NCBI RefSeq assembly: GCF_033898505.1
Contig: NZ_JAXAFK010000001.1
Span: forward strand, 1,116,001 to 1,180,000
DNA from: Pectobacterium carotovorum
GTDB taxonomy: Bacteria; Pseudomonadota; Gammaproteobacteria; Enterobacterales; Enterobacteriaceae
DNA: 64,000 bases
Reading direction: 5' to 3'
The notes beneath the pieces were generated by a model. It had not been told where the DNA came from. It saw only the letters and a list, made by a program, of their open reading frames with translations, and searched no databases. Below, piece after piece: positions 19,673 through 29,566 of the stretch; within the stretch, counting starts at the first letter, position 1; each line of letters opens with the position of its first letter. Made by a program: the position numbers and the translations under genes.

Positions 19673-19939
19673 TTATGACTGGAACAGAGCCAGATGCTCT
19701 TTGGCATAGGCTTCAAAATCGGTGCAGCCGCCGATGTGTTTTTCATCCAGGAAAATCTGCGGCACGGTTTCAACCGGCTTTCCTACCGTCTTGGACAAAT
19801 CTTCTTTCGAGATGCCTTCTGCATGGATGTCTACATAGCGGAAGCTGAAGTCATCACGTTGCTCGGCCAGTTTTTCTGCCAGTTCTTTCGCACGTACACA
19901 ATAAGGGCAAGCTGGGCGCCCGAAAATTACAGCGAACAT
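19673..19939 (-). CDS. grxA: Glutaredoxin 1
   Basis: This is an 88-residue cytoplasmic thiol-disulfide oxidoreductase that reduces ribonucleotide reductase and mixed disulfides with glutathione. The active site CPYC is at 11-14. The glutathione-binding TVPQIF and GGCTDF segments are present. Length matches E. coli (85). E. coli grxA is OxyR-controlled; I did not find a convincing four-part OxyR site. The small gene ybjC, which separates grxA from nfsA in E. coli, is absent here. Confidence 0.96.
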   Translation of the reverse strand: MFAVIFGRPACPYCVRAKELAEKLAEQRDDFSFRYVDIHAEGISKEDLSKTVGKPVETVPQIFLDEKHIGGCTDFEAYAKEHLALFQS

Positions 19940-20057
19940 GTAAACTCCTTTGTAAAATTAGAAAATGTTCTCATTCTTGAAACGCATAGCGTGACGTCTG
20001 TTGCAGACAAGGTCACGGCTAAAGGTGTTACGGTTAATGAGGTTACTGCGAATTACG

Positions 20058-20092
20058 CTACTATGCCTGTATTCATTGATGAAAAATAGTAG
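20058..20092. repeat. Inverted repeat upstream of grxA
   Basis: CTACTAT (20058-20064) and ATAGTAG (20086-20092) form a 7-bp inverted repeat with a 21-base gap, about 120 bases upstream of the grxA start. It could be an operator. The CTAT and ATAG spacing does not match the OxyR consensus. Confidence 0.4.
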
Positions 20093-20172
20093 TCATTACC
20101 TGTTACAACGATTTGCTGAAGCTATTAGGCGGTGGAGTAATGCAGCTTCTGCCTGAGCTACGATATAATTCC

Positions 20173-20196
20173 GCCATACTTCAAGCTGCCTATTAG
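20173..20196. repeat. Half copy of the 34.0-kb intergenic repeat family
   Basis: CCATACTTCAAGCTGCC at about 20173-20190 matches the left end of the large element at 34002 (CATACTTCAAGTTGCA). No matching right end follows. It lies just upstream of nfsA. Confidence 0.5.
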
Positions 20197-20225
20197 ATGT
20201 ACTTTATCGACTGAAGGATGCCAGT

Positions 20226-20945
20226 GTGACACCAACCATTGATTTGCTACAGCGCCACCGTTCTATTCGCGCATTTACGTCTCAGGCGGTGACGGATGAG
20301 CAACGCCACGCCATTATTACCTCCGCACAAAGCGCGTCCAGTTCCAGCTTTTTACAATGCAGCGCCATTATCCGTATTACCGATCCTGCCGTGCGTGAAA
20401 CGCTGGTTCACTATACCGGCGAGCAAGGCTATGTAGCGCAGGCAGCAGAATTTTGGATCTTTTGTGCTGATTTCCACCGCCATGTGGAGATTTTTCCACA
20501 GGCAGAAACCGGGCTGGCCGAGCAGTTGCTGATTGGCTGTGTCGATACCGCCCTCATGGCGCAGAATGCACTGATCGCCGCGGAGTCGCTGGGGTTGGGT
20601 GGGGTATTTATCGGCGGAATCCGTAATCGAATTGCTGATGTAACACAACTGCTGCAATTGCCGTCGCTGGTTATGCCATTGTTTGGCCTGTGTCTGGGAC
20701 ACCCGGACGCGGAACCGATGCTGAAACCACGCATGCCTACCGCCATGATGCTGCATGAAAATGTCTATCAGCCGCTCGATCGCGATGTGCTGGCGCAATA
20801 CGATCAGCAAATAGTGGAATATTATCTGCAACGCACCGGTAGCCGCCGCGAGAGCTGGAGTGAGCACGTCGAACGGACGCTGAAAAAAGAGTTACGTCCA
20901 TTCATGCTGGACTACTTACATCAACAAGGATGGGCGATACGCTAG
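20226..20945 (+). CDS. nfsA: Oxygen-insensitive NADPH nitroreductase NfsA
   Basis: This flavoenzyme reduces nitroaromatics and quinones by two electrons using NADPH and FMN. It has 239 residues (E. coli 240). The N-terminal [16 protein letters not shown] and the [15 protein letters not shown] and GLCLGHP motifs are typical. The start is GTG at 20226 after GAAGGA (20213-20218). rimK follows 16 bases later, so the two are likely co-transcribed as in E. coli. Confidence 0.95.
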   Translation: MTPTIDLLQRHRSIRAFTSQAVTDEQRHAIITSAQSASSSSFLQCSAIIRITDPAVRETLVHYTGEQGYVAQAAEFWIFCADFHRHVEIFPQAETGLAEQLLIGCVDTALMAQNALIAAESLGLGGVFIGGIRNRIADVTQLLQLPSLVMPLFGLCLGHPDAEPMLKPRMPTAMMLHENVYQPLDRDVLAQYDQQIVEYYLQRTGSRRESWSEHVERTLKKELRPFMLDYLHQQGWAIR

Positions 20946-20961
20946 TATCTGTAGGATATTT

Positions 20962-21873
20962 ATGAAGATAGCCATTCTGTCTCGTGATGGGGCGTTATAT
21001 TCCTGCAAACGTCTGCGTGAAGCGGCTGAGGCGCGCAAGCACAGCGTTGAGATTATTGATCCGCTTTCCTGCTACATGAATATCAATTCAGCAGCACCGT
21101 CGGTGCATTACCGTGGGCGTCGGCTGGATAAATATGACGCGGTCATTCCGCGTATCGGTTCACAGATCACGTTTTACGGCACGGCGGTATTGCGCCAGTT
21201 TGAAATGCTGGGAAGCTACCCGCTGAATAATTCTGTTGCGGTCATTCGCGCCCGCGACAAACTGCATTCACTACAGCTGCTTGCCCGCGAAGGCATTGAC
21301 CTGCCGATCACCGGTTTTGCCCACTCGCCGGATGATACCGGTGACCTGATCGCGATGGTAGGCGGCGCGCCGCTGGTCGTAAAACTGGTGGAAGGCACGC
21401 AGGGGATTGGCGTGGTATTGGCCGAGACGCGTCAGGCTGCGGAAAGCGTGATTGATGCCTTTCGCGGGCTGAATGCGCATATTCTGGTGCAGGAATATGT
21501 ACGTGAAGCGCAGGGTAAAGATATCCGCTGTCTTGTGATCGGTAATCGGGTTGTTGCAGCGATTGAACGGCAGGCAAAAGCGGGGGAATTCCGCTCAAAC
21601 CTGCATCGCGGCGGATCGGCGAATAACGTGAAAATTACAGCGCAGGAGCGTGCGATAGCCATCAAGGCGACGAAAACGCTGGGGCTGAATGTCGCTGGCG
21701 TTGATATTTTGCGCGCTGACCGGGGGCCGCTGGTGATGGAAGTCAACGCCTCGCCGGGGCTGGAAGGGATTGAAACGACGACCGGGTTCGATATTGCCGG
21801 CATGATGATTGAGTTTATTGAACAAAGTACTCAGAGGCGCTTCGCAACTTCGGCAACAATAAGTAAAAGTTAG
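20962..21873 (+). CDS. rimK: Ribosomal protein S6 glutamate ligase RimK
   Basis: This is an ATP-grasp ligase that adds glutamate residues to the C-terminus of ribosomal protein S6. It has 303 residues (E. coli 300). ATP-grasp landmarks are [25 protein letters not shown] and the metal-binding [14 protein letters not shown] near the end. It lies directly after nfsA. A short CGCCGTA/TACGGCG hairpin follows at about 21888-21909 without a T tract. Confidence 0.96.
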   Translation: MKIAILSRDGALYSCKRLREAAEARKHSVEIIDPLSCYMNINSAAPSVHYRGRRLDKYDAVIPRIGSQITFYGTAVLRQFEMLGSYPLNNSVAVIRARDKLHSLQLLAREGIDLPITGFAHSPDDTGDLIAMVGGAPLVVKLVEGTQGIGVVLAETRQAAESVIDAFRGLNAHILVQEYVREAQGKDIRCLVIGNRVVAAIERQAKAGEFRSNLHRGGSANNVKITAQERAIAIKATKTLGLNVAGVDILRADRGPLVMEVNASPGLEGIETTTGFDIAGMMIEFIEQSTQRRFATSATISKS

Positions 21874-22161
21874 CTTTCTGAAACAGAGACAGCGCCGTAA
21901 AATACGGCGTTCCCGATTGGCGTGTGGGCATCGTGCAACGGCGCTATTCAGCACATCGCCGCGCAGTGGAATGAGGAAAGCAGGTGATGGCTCGCTTTTA
22001 TCATGGCATCGTCGTGCAATATTCCGTAAGCTATGGGCCGTTTTTAACGATGTTTCTGTTTTACGGCAGCTTCTGCTTTACGTTTTAACATCGCTCCGGC
22101 GTGAGTGGTGCTTTCTTTTCAACAACGCTGTTTTTACGGCGACAGGTATGAGGCAAACATG

Positions 22162-22641
22162 ATGGATTCACTCATCGTCCCGGATTTGGCTATGCTACGG
22201 CGGTGGCTGGATCAACTGAATATTCTGTATTTCGAATGTGACTCCTGTCAGGCGCTCCATCTTCCTCATATGCAAAATTTTGATGGCGTGTTCGATGCAA
22301 AAGTTGATCTGGTAGATAACGTGATTCTGTTTTCCGCACTTGCCGAAGTGAAGCCCAGCGCATTGATTCCTCTGGTCGGCGATCTGAGTCAGATTAACGC
22401 CAGCTCGTTGACCGTCAAGGCGTTTATCGACGTTCAGGACGATAATCTGCCGAAGCTGATTGTCTGCCAGTCATTCAGCGTTGCCGCTGGCATGACGTTG
22501 GAACAGTTCCGACATTTCATGCAGCAGTCCGAAGAACAAATCTCAATGGTGATCCTCGAGGCCGGCGCTAATAATCTGCTGTTTATCGGCGAGGAAGAAG
22601 AGGGCTCTGCTGTAAGAGCCACAACCTCACATCTGCATTGA
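22162..22641 (+). CDS. ybjN: YbjN family protein
   Basis: The 159-residue protein aligns with E. coli YbjN (158), including FECDSCQALHLPHMQNFDG and the ALAEVKPSALIPL region. YbjN has a type III secretion chaperone-like fold; in E. coli its overexpression lowers motility and stress resistance. Its biochemical role is unclear. Two adjacent ATG codons (22159 and 22162) are possible; the second has better spacing from GAGG at 22150-22153. The 285-bp gap before it holds no convincing gene. Confidence 0.9.
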   Translation: MDSLIVPDLAMLRRWLDQLNILYFECDSCQALHLPHMQNFDGVFDAKVDLVDNVILFSALAEVKPSALIPLVGDLSQINASSLTVKAFIDVQDDNLPKLIVCQSFSVAAGMTLEQFRHFMQQSEEQISMVILEAGANNLLFIGEEEEGSAVRATTSHLH

Positions 22642-22646
22642 TACGG

Positions 22647-22680
22647 TTGCTGCCAAAGGCAGCAATTGGTTTTACTTATT
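22647..22680 (+). terminator. Terminator of ybjN
   Basis: TTGCTGCC (22647-22654), an AAA loop and GGCAGCAA (22658-22665), followed by a T-rich tail, lie 5 bases after the stop codon. Confidence 0.75.
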
Positions 22681-23013
22681 TTCCTCTCGCCGACACTTAT
22701 TCTGGGTATTTCGCATTATTGCCAGATATTTCTCTTTGTTTGCCGCTAAACACCTTCATCACATCGATAAAATGTGAATAAATAATCGTTAAAACCCATT
22801 TTTTACGTTCAAGTATGGTGCACAAGATGTTGTGGGGTTATGCTTTATTCCTGTAAGACACAGACAGCTGAATCAGGGCTATGTCTGTGTTTGAGCGAAT
22901 AAAAATCGGTGCATACTCATTCACCGATTGGATAGCGCGGCAGGACATATTTTGTATCGGAACGATACAGGCTTATTTCCATGAATCACCCCCTTATATG
23001 GAGGAAGGAACGG
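22681..23013. other. Promoter region of potFGHI
   Basis: No gene is seen. An AT-rich stretch near 22740-22800 probably holds the promoter. A TATGGTGCAC-type segment at about 22814 was tested as a sigma-54 site but lacks the invariant GC. The potF start has a very strong site, GGAGGAAGGA at 23000-23009. Confidence 0.4.
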
Positions 23014-24123
23014 ATGTTCACCCAACGTAAAAAATGGCTATCGGGTGTTGTTACCGGCTTGCTGATGGCCGCGTCCGTCACCGCATCTGCGGAAGAGAAA
23101 ACGCTGCATGTTTATAACTGGTCCGACTATATCGCGCCGGACACGTTAGCCAATTTCCAGAAAGAAACCGGCATTAAAGTCGTCTATGACGTGTTTGATT
23201 CCAACGAAGTGTTGGAAGGCAAGCTCATGGCAGGCAGCACGGGTTTTGATCTGGTGGTGCCTTCTGCCAGCTTTCTGGAGCGCCAGCTCTCTGCGGGAGT
23301 TTTTCAGCCATTAGACAAGAGTAAGTTACCGAATTACAAAAATCTGGATCCTGATCTGATGAAGCTGATTGCGCAGCACGATCCAGAGAATAAATATGCC
23401 CTGCCTTACCTGTGGGCGACCACGGGCATCGGCTATAACGTTGAGAAAGTCAAAGCCGCGCTGGGTGCCGATGCACCGGTTGACAGCTGGGATCTGGTTC
23501 TGAAGCCAGAGAACCTGGAAAAACTGAAAAGCTGCGGTGTCTCCTTCCTGGATGCACCGGAAGAGATCTTTGCAACCGTGCTGAACTATCAGGGTAAAGA
23601 TCCGAACAGTACCAAACCGGGTGATTACACCACGTCTGCGACCGATCTGCTGCTGAAACTGCGTCCGAGCATTCGCTACTTCCATTCATCGCAGTACATC
23701 AACGACCTGGCAAACGGCGATATCTGCGTCGCAGTAGGCTGGGCGGGCGATATTCTGCAGGCAGGAAACCGTGCGAAAGAAGCGAAGAACGGGGTGAATA
23801 TCCAATACAGCATTCCGAAAGAAGGCGCGTTGGCATTCTTTGATGTCCTCGCTATTCCAAAAGATGCTAAAAATCTGGATGAGGCCTATGCGTTTCTGGA
23901 TTACCTGATGAAGCCGGAAGTGATGGCGGGAATCAGTAACCACGTGTATTACGCGAGCGGTAATCTGGCCTCCTTGCCGTTGGTGAACGCAGAGATTCGT
24001 AATAACCCAGGCGTTTATCCGCCGGCGGATGTGCGTGCCAAACTGTTTACGCTTAAAGTGCAATCTCCTCAGATTGACCGTACGCGTACGCGTGCATGGA
24101 CTAAAGTTAAAAGCGGCAAGTAG
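23014..24123 (+). CDS. potF: Putrescine ABC transporter periplasmic binding protein PotF
   Basis: The 369-residue protein (E. coli 370) has a signal peptide cleaved near ASA-EE. The mature part starts [17 protein letters not shown], followed by [21 protein letters not shown]. It binds putrescine in the periplasm and delivers it to PotHI. The start at 23014 fits the E. coli N-terminus and the strong ribosome binding site; an in-frame ATG at 22981 is less likely. First gene of potFGHI. Confidence 0.95.
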   Translation: MFTQRKKWLSGVVTGLLMAASVTASAEEKTLHVYNWSDYIAPDTLANFQKETGIKVVYDVFDSNEVLEGKLMAGSTGFDLVVPSASFLERQLSAGVFQPLDKSKLPNYKNLDPDLMKLIAQHDPENKYALPYLWATTGIGYNVEKVKAALGADAPVDSWDLVLKPENLEKLKSCGVSFLDAPEEIFATVLNYQGKDPNSTKPGDYTTSATDLLLKLRPSIRYFHSSQYINDLANGDICVAVGWAGDILQAGNRAKEAKNGVNIQYSIPKEGALAFFDVLAIPKDAKNLDEAYAFLDYLMKPEVMAGISNHVYYASGNLASLPLVNAEIRNNPGVYPPADVRAKLFTLKVQSPQIDRTRTRAWTKVKSGK

Positions 24124-24157
24124 CCTCTTGGATCTGAATCGTTGCCCAAGAGCTTGA

Positions 24158-24232
24158 GGGTTGCTGGTTGCGGCAACCCGATAATGGATGGGTATAAAGT
24201 GTGGCAAAAAACAGGCGGAGATACCGCCTGTT
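24158..24232 (+). other. Two intercistronic hairpins between potF and potG
   Basis: GGGTTGC/GCAACCC lies at about 24158-24180, and AACAGGCGG with an AGATA loop and CCGCCTGTT at about 24210-24232. Stem-loops after a binding-protein gene commonly protect its message and lower expression of the downstream ABC genes; that role here is inferred. Confidence 0.6.
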
Positions 24233-24328
24233 TGCGCTCTATATTGTGTCACACCGCTGAATGCAAAAGCCCTGAATGGCGGCATCCACGGTGTGACTTG
24301 TTCTGCTTTTGCCGGAGAGCAATGCGAA

Positions 24329-25462
24329 GTGAATGACGCGATCCCCCGCCCTCAATCAAAACCTCAAAAAGCGGCCACGCCGCTGCTGGAAGTGCGTAAC
24401 CTGACGAAGTCTTTCGATGGTCAGGCTGCCGTCGATGATGTCAGCCTGACGATTTATAAAGGCGAAATTTTTGCTCTGCTGGGTGCCTCTGGCTGTGGGA
24501 AATCCACACTGCTGCGCATGCTGGCGGGTTTTGAGCTCCCCACGCAGGGGCAGATTGTTCTGGATGGTCAGGATTTGTCGTTGGTGCCGCCTTACCAGCG
24601 TCCCATCAATATGATGTTCCAGTCCTATGCGCTGTTCCCACACATGACGGTGGAAAAGAATATCGCTTTTGGCCTGAAGCAGGACAAGCTACCGCGCGCA
24701 GAAATTAAAGACCGTGTAGAAGAGATGCTGTCGCTGGTGCATATGCAAGAGTTCGCCAACCGTAAGCCGCATCAGCTTTCCGGCGGTCAGCGTCAACGTG
24801 TAGCGCTGGCTCGTAGTCTGGCGAAGCGTCCCAAACTGCTGCTGCTGGACGAACCGATGGGTGCGCTGGACAAAAAATTGCGCGACCGCATGCAGCTTGA
24901 GGTTGTCGATATTCTGGAACGTGTGGGCGTGACCTGCGTGATGGTGACGCACGATCAGGAAGAAGCCATGACCATGGCGGGTCGTATTGCCATTATGAAT
25001 CGCGGTAAATTCGTACAGATTGGCGAGCCCGAAGAGATTTATGAGCACCCGAATACGCGTTTCAGCGCGGAATTCATCGGTTCGGTCAATATGTTTGAAG
25101 GGATCTTGCAGGAACGTCAGGACGATGCGCTGATCATCAAAAGCCCCGGACTGGTGCATCCGCTGAAGGTGGATTCGGATGTCTCGGTGGTGGATGGCGT
25201 TCCGGTCTACATCGCGTTGCGTCCAGAGAAAATCATGCTGTGTGAAGAGGTTCCAGCCGACGGCTGTAACTTCGCGGTAGGAGAAGTGGTGCATATCGCC
25301 TATCTGGGCGACCTGTCGATTTACCACGTCAGGCTCAACAGCGGGCAAACCATCAGCGCGCAGTTACAAAATGCTTACCGCTATCGCAAAGGCGCACCGA
25401 CCTGGGGAGATGAGGTCCGGCTGTGTTGGGATGCGGATAGCTGTGTGGTTCTGACGGTGTAG
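24329..25462 (+). CDS. potG: Putrescine ABC transporter ATP-binding protein PotG
   Basis: The 377-residue ATPase has the same length as E. coli PotG. Walker A is GASGCGKS (52-59), the signature LSGGQ (150-154) and Walker B LLLLDEP (170-176), followed by a C-terminal TOBE-type regulatory domain. The start is GTG at 24329 (NDAIPRPQ follows), with GGAGA about 12 bases upstream. The longer in-frame opening to 24188 does not resemble the family. Confidence 0.94.
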   Translation: MNDAIPRPQSKPQKAATPLLEVRNLTKSFDGQAAVDDVSLTIYKGEIFALLGASGCGKSTLLRMLAGFELPTQGQIVLDGQDLSLVPPYQRPINMMFQSYALFPHMTVEKNIAFGLKQDKLPRAEIKDRVEEMLSLVHMQEFANRKPHQLSGGQRQRVALARSLAKRPKLLLLDEPMGALDKKLRDRMQLEVVDILERVGVTCVMVTHDQEEAMTMAGRIAIMNRGKFVQIGEPEEIYEHPNTRFSAEFIGSVNMFEGILQERQDDALIIKSPGLVHPLKVDSDVSVVDGVPVYIALRPEKIMLCEEVPADGCNFAVGEVVHIAYLGDLSIYHVRLNSGQTISAQLQNAYRYRKGAPTWGDEVRLCWDADSCVVLTV

Positions 25463-25476
25463 TGAGGAAGAATGCC

Positions 25477-26442
25477 ATGACTTTATTTCCCGAACATAAC
25501 ACGGCGGAACCACCGGGCAAGGCCAGACTCTGGCTCCGTGTGCTGATGGCGCGTTGGCGTCAAAAGCACGGACGCAAGCTCGTCATCGCGCTGCCGTATC
25601 TGTGGCTGCTGCTGCTGTTTATGCTGCCGTTCCTGATCGTGTTCAAAATTAGCCTTGCAGAAATGGCGCGGGCGATCCCGCCGTATACCGATCTGGTTTC
25701 CTGGATGGACGACAAGCTGGATATTTCCCTGAATCTTGGGAATTACCTGCATTTGTTGGACGATCCGCTGTATTTCGACGCCTATATGCAATCGCTTCAG
25801 GTTGCTGCCGTGTCGACGCTGTGCTGTTTGCTTATCGGCTACCCGCTGGCCTGGGCGGTGGCACACAGCAAACCCTCAACGCGCAACATTCTGTTACTGC
25901 TGGTGATTTTGCCATCGTGGACGTCATTCCTGATTCGCGTCTACGCCTGGATGGGAATTCTGAAAAACAACGGTATCCTGAATAACTTCCTGCTGTGGCT
26001 GGGCGTGATCGATGAACCACTGGTCATTCTGCATACCAATCTGGCGGTTTATATTGGCGTCGTGTACTCCTATCTGCCGTTTATGGTGCTGCCGATCTAT
26101 ACCGCGCTGATGCGGCTGGACTATTCGCTAGTCGAAGCGTCCTTGGATCTGGGCGCACGGCCGCTGAAAACCTTCTTCAGCGTGATCGTCCCCTTAACGA
26201 AAGGCGGGATTATCGCGGGCTCGATGCTGGTCTTCATCCCTGCGGTGGGGGAGTACGTCATCCCTGAACTGCTCGGCGGGCCGGACAGCATCATGATTGG
26301 CCGTATTCTGTGGCAGGAATTCTTCAATAACCGAGACTGGCCGGTGGCGTCTGCCGTTGCCGTTGTCATGCTACTGCTGTTGATTATGCCGATTATCTGG
26401 TTCCACAAGCATCAGAGCAAAAGTGCGGAGGGTGAAGCGTGA
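25477..26442 (+). CDS. potH: Putrescine ABC transporter permease PotH
   Basis: This 321-residue inner-membrane permease (E. coli 317) has six predicted helices and the EAA loop (EASLDLGARPLKTFF). The ATG at 25477 follows GAGGA at 25464-25468. It pairs with PotI to form the channel. potG ends 15 bases upstream and potI overlaps its 3' end by four bases. Confidence 0.94.
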   Translation: MTLFPEHNTAEPPGKARLWLRVLMARWRQKHGRKLVIALPYLWLLLLFMLPFLIVFKISLAEMARAIPPYTDLVSWMDDKLDISLNLGNYLHLLDDPLYFDAYMQSLQVAAVSTLCCLLIGYPLAWAVAHSKPSTRNILLLLVILPSWTSFLIRVYAWMGILKNNGILNNFLLWLGVIDEPLVILHTNLAVYIGVVYSYLPFMVLPIYTALMRLDYSLVEASLDLGARPLKTFFSVIVPLTKGGIIAGSMLVFIPAVGEYVIPELLGGPDSIMIGRILWQEFFNNRDWPVASAVAVVMLLLLIMPIIWFHKHQSKSAEGEA

Positions 26443-27284
26443 ATAATTTACCTGTTGTTCGCTCACCGTGGCGTATCGTGATTTTGGTGCTGTGCTTTAC
26501 GTTCCTTTATGCGCCGATGCTGATGCTGGTGATCTACTCGTTCAACAGCTCTAAGCTGGTTACCGTATGGGCAGGCTGGTCAGCACGCTGGTACGTCGAG
26601 CTGTTTCATAATACGGCGATGATCAGCGCGGTGCTCCTGAGCCTGACCATTGCCGCCGCCTCGGCCACAATGGCTGTGATTCTTGGAACGATTGCCGCCG
26701 TGGTCATGGTGCGTTTTGGCCGCTTCCGTGGCGCTAATGGGTTTGCCTTTATGTTGACTGCGCCGCTGGTTATGCCAGATGTGATTACCGGCCTGTCGCT
26801 GCTGTTGCTCTTTGTGGCATTGGGGCATGCTATTGGGTGGCCAGCGGAAAGAGGGATGCTAACTATCTGGCTGGCGCACGTCACGTTCTGTACCGCGTAT
26901 GTCACCGTGGTGATCAGCGCGCGCCTGCGTGAACTTGACCGTTCTATTGAAGAGGCGGCGATGGATCTGGGCGCGAATCCGCTCAAGGTGTTCTTCATTA
27001 TCACGGTGCCGATGATTGCCCCAGCACTGCTTTCCGGCTGGCTGCTGGCGTTTACGCTGTCGCTGGACGATCTGGTTATCGCCAGCTTCGTGGCAGGACC
27101 CGGCTCAACCACGCTGCCAATGCTGGTGTTCTCCAGCGTCAGAATGGGCGTTAATCCACAAATTAACGCATTGGCTTCCCTGATATTGTTAGTCGTTGGT
27201 ATTATTGGCTTTATCGCCTGGTGGTTTATGGCGAGAGCAGAGAAGCAGCGCTATCGCGATATGCAAAAAGCGAGACGCGGCTGA
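26439..27284 (+). CDS. potI: Putrescine ABC transporter permease PotI
   Basis: This 281-residue permease matches E. coli PotI in length. Six helices and the EAA loop (EEAAMDLGANPLKVFF) are visible. The start is a GTG that overlaps the potH stop (GTGA), so translation is probably coupled. Last gene of the operon; a terminator follows. Confidence 0.95.
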   Translation: MNNLPVVRSPWRIVILVLCFTFLYAPMLMLVIYSFNSSKLVTVWAGWSARWYVELFHNTAMISAVLLSLTIAAASATMAVILGTIAAVVMVRFGRFRGANGFAFMLTAPLVMPDVITGLSLLLLFVALGHAIGWPAERGMLTIWLAHVTFCTAYVTVVISARLRELDRSIEEAAMDLGANPLKVFFIITVPMIAPALLSGWLLAFTLSLDDLVIASFVAGPGSTTLPMLVFSSVRMGVNPQINALASLILLVVGIIGFIAWWFMARAEKQRYRDMQKARRG

Positions 27285-27328
27285 TTCGATCTCTCACCGA
27301 AATTTGTTAGCCTAGCGAAAATTTCCAG

Positions 27329-27368
27329 CAACGCCGCCAGAGTATGGGGGCGTTGTTGTTTTATATTT
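27329..27368 (+). terminator. Terminator of potFGHI
   Basis: CAACGCC (27329-27335) pairs with GGCGTTG (27349-27355), followed by TTGTTTTATATTT. It lies 45 bases after the potI stop. Confidence 0.75.
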
Positions 27369-27474
27369 GGAGTAAGTTTTATATCTGCATCCCATTTTAT
27401 GTGGGTGTCGTATTTTTGGCGGATAAATGGCCGCATGAAGGGAGAGCGTTGAAATTCTGTACACGAAGAAGGAA

Positions 27475-27927
27475 ATGACACAACGCAAAGTTTATGCCCC
27501 GGTGCCAGTCATGGTGGCGGGGATTGCGATTATTGCGACCCGTTTTTTGGGGATTTTGCTGCTGGTGTGGGAGTTAGGGCTCAGCGATTTTAGCGGCTGG
27601 ATTGGCAGCAACGCGGAAGCCTGGGATTCGACGCTGGTGTTACTGTTATCACTTGTTGTCGTTGGCGTTGAGATTCGCTGCGGCTTTGCCGTTTTGGCTG
27701 GTGTGAACTGGGGGCGCTGGGGCTATGTGGCCTGTCAGGCCGCGGTGGTGTGTTATCTGTTGCTGGCGTCGTTCAGTGAGTTTATGCCCGCGATATTCCA
27801 TATTTCAGGAGAGAACAATGCTGCCGTGTTGCATCAGCTTCTGCTGCAAAAGATCCCAGACCTTCTGGTGATTGTTTTACTGTTTCTGCCACGACGCAGT
27901 AAGCGTTTTTTTCTGCGCCAGAAATAG
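27475..27927 (+). CDS. ybjO: Inner-membrane protein YbjO
   Basis: This 150-residue protein with four hydrophobic helices is recognisably E. coli YbjO (162). The C-terminal LHQLLLQKIPDLLVIVLLFLP and RRSKRFF are the best match. DUF2593 family, function unknown. The N-terminus is shorter than in E. coli, and the AAGG motif lies only 2 bases from the ATG, so the start is uncertain. It lies between potI and rlmC as in E. coli. Confidence 0.85.
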   Translation: MTQRKVYAPVPVMVAGIAIIATRFLGILLLVWELGLSDFSGWIGSNAEAWDSTLVLLLSLVVVGVEIRCGFAVLAGVNWGRWGYVACQAAVVCYLLLASFSEFMPAIFHISGENNAAVLHQLLLQKIPDLLVIVLLFLPRRSKRFFLRQK

Positions 27928-28054
27928 ACATTTATCTCTCTTGAACCAGTCTGGCTGCTGGTGTTGCCCATGAACAAGCGGAAAGATCGCAGGATGACGC
28001 CATCAGGGTGGTATAATCCTCTCATTCCGTATTATTTTTAATAGTTAGATTTTT

Positions 28055-29182
28055 ATGCATTGTGCCCGCTACAGCACGGGAACCTGTCGTTCCTGCCAAT
28101 GGCTGGAAAAAGCCTACCCACAGCAGCTATCCGATAAGCAACAGCACCTTGCAGGCTTGCTACAGCCGCACGCCGTGCAGCGCTGGCTGCCGGTGCAGCC
28201 CTCTGCACAGTCTGCCTTTCGTAATAAAGCCAAAATGGTGGTGAGCGGCAGTGTGGAACGCCCGCTGCTGGGGATGCTGCATCGTGATGGAACGGCGGTG
28301 GATCTTTGCGATTGTCCCCTTTATCCGTCCAGCTTCGCGCCGGTTTTCGACGTGCTTAAAGTCTTCATCGCCCGAGCGGGGCTGACGCCTTATAACGTGG
28401 CTCGACGCCGTGGGGAACTGAAATACCTGCTGCTGACGGAAAGTACGCAGCGCGGCACGTTTATGTTGCGTTTTGTTTTACGTTCGGAAACCAAACTGGC
28501 GCAGCTGCGTGCCGCATTGCCTTGGCTACAGCAGCAGTTACCGCAGCTTGAGGTGATATCCGCCAACATCCAGCCGGTCCATCAGGCGATAATGGAAGGG
28601 GAAACGGAAATCATTCTGAGTGAGGCTGCCGCGTTGGCCGAACAGTTCAATCAGGTGCCGCTGTATATCCGTCCGCAAAGTTTTTTCCAGACGAACCCGC
28701 AGGTGGCGGCCGCGCTGTATGCGACGGCACGTGACTGGGTTGCAGAACTGAATATCACCAGCATGTGGGATCTGTTTTGCGGAGTAGGGGGTTTTGGCCT
28801 GCACTGTGCGTCACCCGAGATGCGTTTGACGGGAATTGAAATCAGCGCCGAGGCGATAGCCTGCGCGCGTCGTTCTGCGGAGCAGCTTGGGCTAAAACAG
28901 GTGGAATTTCAGGCGTTGGATTCAACGCAGTTCGCGACAGGTAAAGCGGAAATTCCCGAGCTGGTGCTAGTCAATCCGCCGCGCCGAGGTATCGGCAGCG
29001 AACTGTGCGCCTACCTGAGCCGTATGGCACCGGACTATATTCTCTATTCCAGCTGTAACGCTGAAAGCATGGCGAAAGACATGACAGAGCTGACGAATTA
29101 CCGCGCGCTGCGCGTACAGTTATTCGACATGTTCCCGCACACGGCGCATTATGAAGTGCTGACGTTACTGAAACGCGCTTGA
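28055..29182 (+). CDS. rlmC: 23S rRNA (uracil-747-C5)-methyltransferase RlmC
   Basis: This SAM-dependent enzyme makes m5U747 in 23S rRNA. It has 375 residues, the same as E. coli RlmC. The iron-sulfur cysteines are at 3, 11, 14 and about 87. The SAM-binding [14 protein letters not shown] motif and the catalytic Cys334 in YSSCNAE are intact. The final HYEVLTLL is typical of the RlmC/RlmD/TrmA family. Confidence 0.96.
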   Translation: MHCARYSTGTCRSCQWLEKAYPQQLSDKQQHLAGLLQPHAVQRWLPVQPSAQSAFRNKAKMVVSGSVERPLLGMLHRDGTAVDLCDCPLYPSSFAPVFDVLKVFIARAGLTPYNVARRRGELKYLLLTESTQRGTFMLRFVLRSETKLAQLRAALPWLQQQLPQLEVISANIQPVHQAIMEGETEIILSEAAALAEQFNQVPLYIRPQSFFQTNPQVAAALYATARDWVAELNITSMWDLFCGVGGFGLHCASPEMRLTGIEISAEAIACARRSAEQLGLKQVEFQALDSTQFATGKAEIPELVLVNPPRRGIGSELCAYLSRMAPDYILYSSCNAESMAKDMTELTNYRALRVQLFDMFPHTAHYEVLTLLKRA

Positions 29183-29260
29183 TAAGCGTTAAATGCGGAA
29201 AGAAAAACGTTATATTTGTGACAGTTTACTGTTGTATCCATGTTCGACAATATGAATGTT
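29183..29260. other. Spacer after rlmC
   Basis: No gene or clear rlmC terminator is seen before the structured region that starts at 29261. Confidence 0.4.
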
Positions 29261-29501
29261 TCGGGCGTGTCAATTCTGGTGTTTTTCTATGATTTCATCA
29301 CACGCCCGACAAGGAGCGCTCAATTGCCGCAGCTCCTTGACCATTGGCTTTTGGCGTGAATTGCGCCGCTGCGCGGTGCCTTCGGCGCTCGTTCCCGTTT
29401 TTTCGAGCCGCCAGTGACGCGTTCCCGACGCGGCACTGGCTTTCGCGGCGTCCTGCCGCTCACTCGACGGCAACGATCACCTCAGCGCAATTTTTTACGC
29501 C
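29261..29501 (-). repeat. Structured intergenic element with GGA-loop hairpins (locus B)
   Basis: TCGGGCGTGT/ACACGCCCGA (29261-29270 with 29300-29309) and CAAGGAGC/GCTCCTTG (29310-29317 with 29332-29339) precede a 149-base unit. The unit is closed by GGCGT/ACGCC and AATTGCGC/GCGCAATT (29353-29366 with 29485-29501). Inside it, read on the minus strand, are GCGGC-AGGAC-GCCGC (29445-29459), a 12-bp near-perfect stem with a CGGGA loop (29410-29440), and GCTCG/CGAGC (29387-29408) with a loop containing CGGGAA. On the minus strand it would be the 3' region of artJ. It may be a repeat, a small RNA or an RsmA/CsrA target. Confidence 0.65.
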
Positions 29502-29566
29502 TGGACGAAAAAAAAGCGGCGTTATATGCATGATTTCATACGATATCACACCGCGTAGATCAAATC

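Noticed and set aside
20058..20092. OxyR site upstream of grxA
   Set aside because: CTAT and ATAG elements are present but their spacing does not follow the four-part OxyR pattern; kept only as an inverted repeat.
21917..22162. An 81-codon frame between rimK and ybjN ending at the ybjN start
   Set aside because: Composition is unlike a protein, no family resemblance and no good ribosome binding site; the overlap with the ybjN start is probably chance.
22810..22835. Possible sigma-54 promoter for potF (TGGTGCAC...TTGTGG)
   Set aside because: The spacing gives GG-N10-GT, lacking the invariant GC of the -12 box.
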